Source of the DNA: Lineus longissimus
Lineage: Eukaryota; Nemertea; Pilidiophora; Heteronemertea; Lineidae
Direction of reading: 5' to 3'
Length of the DNA stretch: 64,000 bases
Assembly (NCBI RefSeq): GCF_910592395.1
Contig: NC_088322.1
Span: 13,139,431 to 13,203,430, forward strand
Part shown: positions 25,901 to 37,900 of the stretch, one piece after another
Numbering within the stretch: position 1 is the first letter of the stretch
Layout of the letters: each line of letters begins with the position of its first letter
Made by a program: the position numbers and the translations under genes
The notes under the pieces: generated by a model
The model's database searches: none
The model's input: only the letters and a program-made list of their open reading frames with translations
Told to the model about the DNA's origin: nothing

Positions 25901-28900
25901 CCACTTATGTCACACCTGGTGACAGTGGTAACAGATCTAGAGATCCCACCAACAACCCGATCATCCTCGATGATGACGACTGTACTCCCATCACCTGCCT
26001 TATCATCAATGTTCCTTCCATCACCACAACTGACGCCACACCCTGTGACAGCTCTAACCGAGGTTCAATCCCTAGCATTGTCATCTTCGTTGATAACGAC
26101 TTCACTTCCAATTGCTCCCTTATCTTTAGTGTCTCTTGCATCATCACAACTGATGCCACAGCCGGGGAAACCAGGAAAAGATGTGGCATTACAATCCCGG
26201 CCATCTTTGCTGACCACTACCTTTCCACCATCAGCTCCTTTCTCAACAGTCTCCCTTGCATCACCAGTACAGACATCTAATCCTGTGACAATTGTTACAG
26301 CAATCCTATCACCATTCCAGTCATCCTTGGTGATGACGACTTTACCACTATCTTCTCAATCATCATTAGTGTCCCATGCATCACCACCACTGATATCACA
26401 ATATGTGTCTGCGGTTATAGAGATTCCATCACACTTCCATCCATCCTTGCTGATGACGACTATACTACAATCCTCTCAATTTTTATCACCTTCCTATTCA
26501 TCCTCGCTGCTGGTGACTACTTTACTCCCATCTCCTCCCTCATCATCACTGTTCCTTGATTCACTTCTACTGACATCACACCCTGTGGTAGCGATAACAG
26601 AGATCCCATCTCCAACTCAGTCATCCTCGCCAATAACAACCTTTCTACCACCTGCTCCGTTATCATCCGTGTCCCTTGCATCACCCTCATTGATATCTCA
26701 CCCGGTGACAGAGGTAACAGAGATCCCATCACCATCTCGATCACCCTCGCTGATAACGACCTTTCTACCATCAGCTCCTTTATCACCAGTGCCCCTTGCA
26801 TCACCCTCATTGATATCTCACCGGGTGACAGAGGTAACAGAGATCCCATCACCTTCTTTGTCACCCTCGCTGATAACGACTTTACTACCAACAGCTCCTT
26901 TATCATCAGTGCCCCTTGCATCACCCTCATTGATATCTCACCTAGTGACAGAGGTAACAGAGATCCCATCACCTTCTCTGTCACCCTCGCTGATAACGAC
27001 TTTACTACCATCAGCTCCTTTATCATCAGTACCCCTTGCATCACCCTCATTGATATCTCACCTGGTGACAGAGGTAACAGAGATCCCATCACCTTCTCGG
27101 TCACCCTCGCTGATAACGACCTTTCTACCATCAGCTCCTTTATCATCAGTGCCCCTTGCATCACCCTCATTGATATCTCACCCAGTGACAGAGGTAACAG
27201 AGATCCCATCACCATCTCGGTCATCTCCGGTGATAACGACCTTTCTACCATCAGCTCCTTTATCATCAGTGCCCCTTGCATCACCCTCATTGATATCTCA
27301 CCCAGTGACAGAGGTAACAGAGATCCCATCACCTTCTCTGTCACCCTCGCTGATAACGACTTTACTACCAACAGCTTCTTTATCATCAGTGCCCCTTGCA
27401 TCACCCTCATTGATATCTCACCCGGTGACAGAGGTAACAGAGATCCCATCACCTTCTCAGTCACCCTCGCTGATAACGACTTTACTACCATCAGCTCCTT
27501 TATCATCAGTGCCCCTTGCATCACCATCATTGATATCTCATCCGGTGACAGAGGTAACAGAGATCCCATCACCATCTCAGTCATCTCCGCTGATAACGAC
27601 CTTTCTACCATCAGCTCCTTTATCATCAGTGCCCCTTGCATCACTATCATTGATATCTCACCCAGTGACAGAGGTAACAGAGATCCCATCACCTTCTCGG
27701 TCACCCTCGCTGATAACGACCTTTCTACCATCAGCTCCTTTATCATCAGTGCCCCTTGCATCACTATCATTAATATCTCACCCAGTGACAGAGGTAACAG
27801 AGATCCCATCACCATCTCAGTCATCTCCGCTGATAACGACCTTTCTACCATCAGCTCCTTTATCATCAGTGCCCCTTGCATCACCCTCATTGATATCTCA
27901 CCCAGTGACAGAGGTAACAGAGATCCCATCACCTTCTCGGTCACCCTCGCTGATAACGACCTTTCTACCATCAGCTCCTTTATCATCAGTGCCCCTTGCA
28001 TCACCCTCATTGATATCTCACCCAGTGACAGAGGTAACAGAGATCCCATCACCTTCTCGGTCACCCTCGCTGATAACGACCTTTCTACCATCAGCTCCTT
28101 TATCATCAGTGCCCCTTGCATCACTATCATTAATATCTCACCCAGTGACAGAGGTAACAGAGATCCCATCACCATCTCAGTCATCTCCGCTGATAACGAC
28201 CTTTCTACCATCAGCTCCTTTATCATCAGTGCCCCTTGCATCACCCTCATTGATATCTCACCCAGTGACAGAGGTAACAGAGATCCCATCACCTTCTCGG
28301 TCACCCTCGCTGATAACGACCTTTCTACCATCAGCTCCTTTATCATCAGTGCCCCTTGCATCACCCTCATTGATATCTCACCCGGTTACAGAGGTAACAG
28401 AGATCCTATCACCTTCTTGGTCATCCTCGCTGATAACGACCTTTCTACCATCAGCTTCATTATCATCAGTGCCCCTTGCATCACCCTCATTGATATTTCA
28501 CCCGGTGACAGAGGTAACAGAGATCCCATCACCATCTCGGTCACCCTCGCTGATAACGACCTTTCTACCACCTGCTCCCTTATCATCAGTGCCCCTTGCA
28601 CCACCATCTTTGATATCTCACCCGGTGACAGAGGTAACAGAGATCCCATCACCATCTCGGTCACCCTCGCTGATAACGACCTTTCTACCACCTGCTCCCT
28701 TATCATCAGTGCCCCTTGCATCACCATCATTGATATCTCACCCGGTGATAGAGGTAACAGAGATCCCATCATCATCTTGGTCATCCTCGCTGATAACGAC
28801 CTTTCTACCACCTGCTCCGTTATCATCAGTGCCCCTTGCATCACCATCATTGATATCTCACCCGGTGACAGAGGTTACAGAGATCCCATCACCTTCTCGG

Positions 28901-31900
28901 TCATCCTCGCTGACTTTAATTCCATCTGTTTCCTTATCATTCGTGCCCCTAGCAACACCAACACTGATTTCCCACCCTCTCTCAGTCGTAACAGAGGTCC
29001 CATTACCAACCCAGTCCACCTTGCTAATGAGATCTGGAGTAGAACCTGTTGTAACAGCATCATCTGTGTATCTTGATGCATCCCGTGTGTCTTTTTATTT
29101 TACAGCAGTAACAGAAATCCCATCACCAACCCAGCATTCGTTGGATATTCCATCCGGATCGTTCTCAACTACTGCCCCATCATTAGAGATAATATCTGCA
29201 ACAACATCCCAATCATTAGAGATAACCTCTGCAATAACTTCCCCATCAACAAGTTCATCATCATTAGAGATGACCTCTGTAATAAGATCTCCTTCATTAG
29301 AGATAAGTTATGTAACAACTTCCCAATCTTTAGAGCTGACCTCTGTAATAACGTCTCCTTCATTAGAGCTGACCTCTGTAATAACGTATCCATTATTAGA
29401 GATGACTTCAGTAACTACTTCTCTATCATTAGAGATAACTCATGTAACAACTTCCCCATCATTAGAGCTGACCTCTTCTCCATCTTCTCCATCGTCAGAG
29501 ATGACCGATATAACAAGTTCACCATCATTAGAGATAAGCTCTGCAACAACTTTCCCGTCATTAGAGATAACCTCTGTAATAACTGCCCCATCATTAAACA
29601 TATCCTCTATTACAACTTCCCCATTTTTAGAGACCAGCTATGAAAAAGCTTCCATGTTGGTAGAGACAACCTCTGTTAGAACTAGCCCATCACCAGCGAT
29701 TGCCTCGATGGCAACTTCCCATGTATCGATCATACATACACCATTCGTACTGCCCATGCTATCTTCCTTGGAATCGTCATTAGCTATACGAAAGATGTCC
29801 TCGAAAACTGCATTGACATCCTCAATAGAAACTTACCTAGCATCCCCAATACAAACTCAACTTACATCTACAACGGTATCTCCAATAATAACTTCGTTGG
29901 GATCGCCTGATCAAACTTCCTTTGCAACTTCAATACTCACTAAGTTGCTCTCCTCAGCATACATACCACTGATGTCTTCAAAACAGACTCATATGATGAC
30001 GACAAGGCTAACTCCCATAATGTCCACGATACAAACTGCTCTTACATCATCAACACAAACTCAATCGTTATCCTCAATCCAAACTCTATTAAAAACGTCA
30101 ATACAAACTTCATCTAGGCCTACATCCGCAACTAAACCTTCGTTTGTATCCTCAACGCGTCCTTTATTGATATCTGATACGCACACCCCGATATTGGTTT
30201 CTCGAGACATGTCAGTGATTTCAGAAGCATTCACCAAAGGTGTCACAGCGACAGAAAAAGACTTGCCAAGGCACTCTTCCTATTTTTCCAAAACACCCTC
30301 AGAAAGATATTCAACAAATTTTCATTTTGATCAAACGCTGATAACAGATCAAGTCCCTTCTGGTCGACGGAAGTCTGATGGTTTGTCAACGTCAATCGTA
30401 TCATCTATGTCCACCTCTATTAAGGCCACGCCCAGGGTTGACTATACTTTAGTCTACCCACCTGGCCAGACAGAACTTGAATATCGAAGGGATTCCAAAA
30501 CACTGCTCAAATATATCACCGTTCCTGGAACTTCTTCCACGCTGTTGCTAGACTCGTCAAATAGCCTTCATTTTATCAAGCTTCCCTTCGATTCTGTAGC
30601 CGCGACGTTACTCAAACCTGCCACACCAATATCCAGTTCAGGAATGAATTCCACTACTGATATTGTTCAATCAACACCGTTTAGCTATAGTTCGGCCACT
30701 CAGACAATGAAATCTTCAAAACGAGATGAGGACATCAACATTACACAATCTGCATTATTCATCATCAGTTCGTTTATTCCATCAACTGATAAGTCTATAT
30801 CAATCTCCGATACTGACATTTGGTGGTCAACTCCAATCACTTTTACTTCCGTTTTGGATTCCCTGGAGACACCACGGGTAGACAGTGTCTTGGTATCCGA
30901 GAAAGAACTTTCGTTGATATCATCTATTACTCCATTTACATCCTCAATAGAAATGCAGTTGACGTCCTCAATAGAAACTCCATGGCTAACCCCAACTCCA
31001 GTGACATCCTCAATAGAAACTCCATGGCTATCCCCAACTCCAGTGACATCCTCAATAGCCTTTGCATTGGTGTCCACAATTAAAGGTCCATTGAAGTCCT
31101 CACTCAAAACTACAACAGAAGACGGTATGGCTTCTTCACTTGCATCCTCAACCTCAACTCAACTGCTGCCCTCATTCCAAACACCATTTGTATCCTTAGT
31201 AAAAACTACATTGACATACTCAATAGAAACCCCATCACTACCCTCAATAGACTTTCCAGTGACATACGCTGTAGAAACTCCCTCACTATCCTCAATAGAT
31301 TCCCCAGTGACACACTCAATACAAATCTCATTGCTGTCTGCAATAGCAACACAAGTGACCTATTCAACGGAAATCCCAACGCTATCCTCAATAGACTCTC
31401 TTGTGACATACCATGTAGAAACCCCATCTCTATCGTCAATAGACTCCTCAGTGAGATACTCAATAGAAACCTCATCGCTATCATCAAAATACCCCGCAGT
31501 AACATACTCACTAGAAATTCCTTTGCTATCCTCCATAGCAACACCAATGACCTACTCAATGGAAAGCCAATCACCATCGTCAATAGACTCTCTGGTGACA
31601 TACTCAATAGAAGCCCCATCGCTATCGTCAATAGACTCTTCAGTGACATACGCTGTAGAAACCTTATCGCTATCCTCAATAGGAACACCAGTGATATACT
31701 CAATAGAAACACCATTAACATCATTTATAGAAGTGTCATCTATATCAGAAGCACCATTGACATCCTCGATAGAAATATCATCGTCCATAGAATCATCATA
31801 TGCGTGCTCAATAGAAATATCATCTTCGATAGTAACCTCATTGACATCCAAAATAAAATTATCATCTTCAATAGAAATCCCATTGACATCCTCGATAGAA

Positions 31901-34900
31901 ATATCTGCTCCAATAGAAACAACATTGTCATCCTCAATAGAAATATCATCTTCAGTAGAAACACCATCGACATCGTCGATAGAAATATCATCGTCGATAG
32001 AAACACCATCGACATCCTCGATAGAAATATCATCGTCGATAGAAACACCATCGACATCCTTGATAGAAATATCATCGTCGATAGAAGCACCATCGACATC
32101 ATCGATAGAAATATTATCGTCGATAGAAGCACCATCGACATCATCGATAGAAATATTATCGTCGATAGAAGCACCATCGACATCATCGATAGAAATATCA
32201 TCGTCGATAGAAACACCATCGACATCCTCAATAGAAATATCATCGTCGATAGAAACACCATTTACATCCTCAATAGAAATATCATCGTCGATAGAAGCAC
32301 CATCGACATCCTCAATAGAAATATCATCGTCGATAGAAACACCATCGACATCCTCGATAGAAATATCATCGTCGATAGAAATATCATCGTCGATAGAAAT
32401 ATCATCGTCGATAGAAGCACCATCGACATCGTCGATAGAAATATCATCGTCGATAGAAACACCATCGACATCCTCGATAGAAATATCATCGTCGATAAAA
32501 GCAACATTGACATCATCGATAGAAATATCATCGTCGATAGAAACACCATCGACATCATCGATAGAAATATCATCGTTGACAGAAACACCATCGACATCCT
32601 CGATAGAAATATCATCGTCGATAGAAGCACCATCGACATCCTCGATAGAAATATCATTTTCGATAGAAGCAACATTGACATCATCAATAGAAATATCATC
32701 GTCGATAGAAACACCATCGACATCCTCGATAGAAATATCATCGTCGATAGAAACACCATCGACATCCTCGATAGAAATATCATCTTCGATAGAAACACCA
32801 TCGACATCCTCGATAGAAATATCATCGTCGATAGAAACACCATCGACATCCTCGATAGAAATATCATCGTCGATAGAAACACCATCGACATCCTCGATAG
32901 AAATATCATCGTCGATAGAAACACCATCGACATCCTCGATAGAAATATCATCTTCGATAGAAACACCATCGACATCCTCGATAGAAATATCATCGTCGAT
33001 AGAAACACCATCGACATCCTCGATAGAAATATCATCTTCGATAGAAACACCATCGACATCCTCGATAGAAATATCATCTTCGATAGAAGCACCATCGACA
33101 TCCTCGATAGAAATATCATCTTCGATAGAAACACCATCGACATCCTCGATAGAAATATCATCTTCGATAGAAACACCATCGACATCCTCGATAGAAATAT
33201 CATCTTCGATAGAAACACCATCGACATCCTCGATAGAAATATCATCTTCGATAGAAACACCATCGACATCCTCGATAGAAATATCATCTTCGATAGAAGC
33301 ACCATCGACATCCTCAATAGAAATATCCTCATCGATAGAAACACCTTTGACATTCTCATTAGAAATATCATCTTCGATAGAAACACCTTTGACATCCTCA
33401 ATAGAAATATCATCTTCGATAGAAACACCTTTGACATCCTCAATAGAAATGGCATCTTCAATAGAAACACCTTTGACATCATCGATAGAAATATCATCGT
33501 CGACAGAAACACCATCGACATCATCGATAGAAATATCATCGTTGACAGAAACACCATTTACATCCTCAATAGAAATATCCTCATCGATAGAAACACCTTT
33601 GACATCCTCAATAGAAATAGCATCTTCAATAGAAGCATCATCGACATCCTCAATAGAAATATCATCATCGATAGAAGCAACATTGACATCCTCGATAGAA
33701 ATAGCATCTTCGATAGAAGCACCATCGACATCCTCGATAGAAATATCATCATCAATAGAAACACCATCGACATCTTTAATAGAAATATCCTCGTCGATAG
33801 AAACACCTTTGACATCCTCAATAGAAATATCATCGTCGATAGAAGCACCATTTACATCCTCGATAGAAATAGCATCTTCGATAGAAGCACCATCGACATC
33901 CTCAATAGAAATATCATCATCAACAATAGAGACACCATTGACATCTTTAATAGAAATATCGTCGTTTATAGAAACACCAGTGGTATCCACAATGGAAATA
34001 GAAACATCGTTGATATCCTCAATAGAAATGCCATCATCAATAGAAATAAGATCGATGTCCACAATAGAAACACTAGTGAGATATTCAATGGAAATACCAT
34101 CCTCTTTCCAAACTTCATTTGCATCACTAACAGAAATTCCAATGTTATCCTCAATTCCATTGTTATCCGCAATACCATCGTCATTGATCTCCTTGATGGA
34201 AATCCCATCGACAGGGTCAATAGGAACTCAATGGTCAACATCATTCCAAACTCCATTGGCATCCTCAATGCAAAACCCCATGACATCATCAATAGAATAT
34301 CCATTAGTATCCTCAATGCAAACTCAAACTTTCGAAGCTACTTCACCATCTGTACATGCGCCAGTATCCTCCCCATACCAAACCTTCGAATACTTATCCA
34401 CATCAGTTGCTTTAGGTCCAATCTCTGAAAGCATCTTACAGCCTGAGCAAGCATTAACTGCATCAACTCTTATAACAACAGCAAGTCAAAGTCTGCTATG
34501 GTCACTCGAACACTCATCAAAATACTATGAAAAATCTTCGTTATCACCAGCAGCAACCCCATTCTTTTCTACTACAGGAGCTCTTTCCGTAGCATCATAT
34601 GTGTCAATGTCACCCAATCTGACACCTTCACGGGAAATTGTTTCTAGGAATTTACTACCATCCCAGGTAACTCGTTCCCTTACGGCAGATAAGACCACCC
34701 CAACTACCACCCTCCCTTCCCATGAGTCAGCACAAAGAGATGCCAAAACCACCTTCAAACCATCTCCTAGAGAAACTATCCATTTGTTCCCAACTGGTAC
34801 TAAAGTTATAATGTTGTCATCTGGTCTTGTTATACCGACTGCAAGTTCGAGTAGTACTGGTACTGTTGCGACAACTTCAAGTTCTGTAAACACTACTGAT

Positions 34901-37900
34901 ACTGAGACCACTACTACAATAATTGAGACCACAACTGAACTACATGTGAACACCACTACAACACCCATAAACACTATTGAAATACCAACGAACACCACCG
35001 ACATCCCAACAAACACAACAAACACAACAAACAAAACCGTAGCACCGGGTCCTTCAACTTCAACAACTGAAACCCCAGCAACCGAAGAAACAACTTCCAC
35101 GATACACGAAAGTACAACTCATGAAGACACCACAACGGCATCACAGGCCACAACGACAATTGCGGAGACATCCACTTCAATGTCGTCGACTTCTGAACCT
35201 ACCCTGCCTTACGAGAGGAAACCTGACTACAGTAAGTGTGGCAGAAAGTTTCCCCAAACGTAACCTTAGTCTGCGAGATAAAAGGTCAGCTCAACATAAG
35301 ATTATCAAAAGATAATATACTGACAATGCCGATGATATCTATAATCATGATAATTGAACAAATTGATCAATCTCCTCACAGGCTATAATGATAATCTTAT
35401 TTCTTCCATAGCTGGAAAGAAGTCGAATGTGAAATATAGTATAAAGATACTGCGGAATTTTTACAACTCGATGCCAAAGAATGAGACATTCGTAAGGATC
35501 ACAAAAGAAGAGGTGAGTTTAGGAGAAGCCTTATGTGAACATTATTTAAAACACTGGTCTACGTCAAATATGACATTTTATGTAAAGCTTTTATAAGAGG
35601 CTTAAATTCTTTCAAATGACTCGACAGAACTGAAATCGAAACATGCCAAACAGCTCCTTGCACGAAAATACCCCATCGGGAATTTTTGGAAGTACATGTT
35701 AATGCCTCTTCCTAAAGTTTCGTGGACACAATATGAAGCTGTGGCGTCGTGACGTGTCTGAAAACCACTTCATAACGCTTCGCCATAAACATGCACAGTC
35801 TGCAAATAACACACATGTAAGAGTTTGTACGCTTTCATTTCAGATCAACGCGTTTTTTGAAATCCTGCAATATTTCGATTCTATTACCGTACGCAACATT
35901 ACGTGAGTATTCAACGTTTTTACGCCGAGTAATTTACTGGTATATATTGCCAGAATGTTCACTGTCATTCATTCTTAAATCGATTTAATGTGTCCATGAT
36001 CCCTATGACACTGCCGGTACGACGAAAGACGACTAGTCTTCTTGAATCCTTACTGAATACTGGATACGCCTCTGATGATATCCCTGTCTCAAATCACGGC
36101 TCTGTAGCGGAAGATCCTTGCTCAAATACATGTACATCACTGATTTTGAATTTTCAGAGCTGGAAGCGTTAATGTTGACTTCACTATTTCAATGGACCTG
36201 CTAACCGTCATAAAGCTACAGGAGGCCGACCCTCTTTTCGGTGCTAACAGGGATCTGAATGACCGAGTCCTACTGCCCTACTTCACCAACGAGTCCACGA
36301 AGATTGAGGGTTACCCCTTGGACCTTGGGTTCAGCAGGCATGCGTCCGCAGGTAAATTTATCAAAATCAACTTTTCCCTATATTTCCGTTTCCTACATGT
36401 AGTGTTTGCTGATTGCTTGTTTCTCGTGCGTGCTTTTCCGTATGATCAGTTCATATCTCATACTGACTTTACTGAACCCGACTCTGCCTTCGCGTTCCAG
36501 CCCTCTTAGCTGACATTTTCGATGTGTGCAACTTGGAGTACATCTGTCCACCTGGTTACACCTGCCTGAGCTACAAGACGGCCATTCCTGGTCGCATCAG
36601 CGCAGTCTGTCGGGACAAGTGCGTGGCTTTCAGGTGTGGAGGAGGGATGTGTTTCATTGACGGGAATGGCGATCCAAGATGTAGGTATGTAATGACAAAT
36701 GCAACGCTATTTTGCGCCGTCCTATGAAGATGAAAATCATGGAGCTATCAAGAATGGCCCTGGGTGCAGCCATCGGTTTAAAGAAACGAAATATACCATT
36801 CAGTCTGGGATTTAATGTGTTCGACAGCGTGAGCTCAGTTGGTGATAATATTTAAACAAATATGATGTTCGTTACCTAGGTGTAATCAAGACGACCAGTT
36901 CTACTACACAGGAAGCCACTGCGAGATCCAGAATCCCCTGCTCTCGCGAGACGACGAGACTTTGATCATCATCCTGTGCGTCCTTGGTGTGCTGATGGCC
37001 ATAGCTTTCCTCATCTGCGTCTGTTTCTGCTATCAAAGGTCAAGGGAGGGAAAATTGAAGATAATTACCCAGGAGACCCCATCTATCGGGATTGAGGGGA
37101 TCTATTCCAGAATGGAGGGGTAAGAAATGGCACATTGTTTCCTTCAGTTACTATTGAAGGCAATGACAGTATGGACAGAATGATAATCTCTGTCCTTTTC
37201 ACTATCTATAGTGCAGCGTCTTTAGTGAGGGAGATTTATACAATTATTCTTAATTGTGGGGACGTAGGTTATACTCCAGACGCAGTGGACCAGTGGAGTA
37301 GATGCGATCAGGATGACGAAAAAGACTGCACGGAAGTATAAGTATTTAGTCATTTTGATCAGTCAAAAACATACAATAAACTTGCAAACTTCTGCTGTCG
37401 TAATCGTAATAGGTTCTTAACATCTTCCAGAAGGTATGTGCCGCCATCTGTGAAGCTGCTTGATGTGACACAGCCGAGTTACTGGAGGGAGCAGGAAACG
37501 CGTAGGAGGAGCCAGGTATAGGATAGCGACTCCTAGTAGCAAACAGACTAACTAACCACCCAACTAATACAACAATTACTGATTCTTTAATCTTTAATCT
37601 GCTGCTGAGACAGCATCTCTATCGACTTTATCCTGAGCTTTGGCACAGCAAACAGAAAGGGCCATCATTTTTCTCCCACTGAAAAAATATATCAATCCGT
37701 GACGACGTCAGTGTTGCTAGTAAATTTCATCGCACTCGGATATACATAAATGTGCATACTTTTGTTGAGTCTTTTTGTCTGTCATAACTTCATGGTTTTA
37801 TCTTATGATTCAGGCGTACGAAGACAATGGGCTCCTAGATGTAGGTGATGTTCAACATGACATGGAGTACACTACTCCCGAGACGGGTTCCCGTACTAGT

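Noticed and set aside
26517-28370. 617-codon minus-strand frame (Met/Leu/Val-rich)
   Set aside because: It is antisense to the 120-bp array and has the same periodicity; a repeat by-product.
31552-34062. 836-codon minus-strand frame rich in Asp/Ser/Ile
   Set aside because: It lies opposite the 42-bp array and is explained by a repeat unit that is a multiple of three without stops.
31804-34428. 874-codon plus-strand frame (IDILDRNIIVDRNT)
   Set aside because: It is another frame of the same mucin array, not an independent gene.
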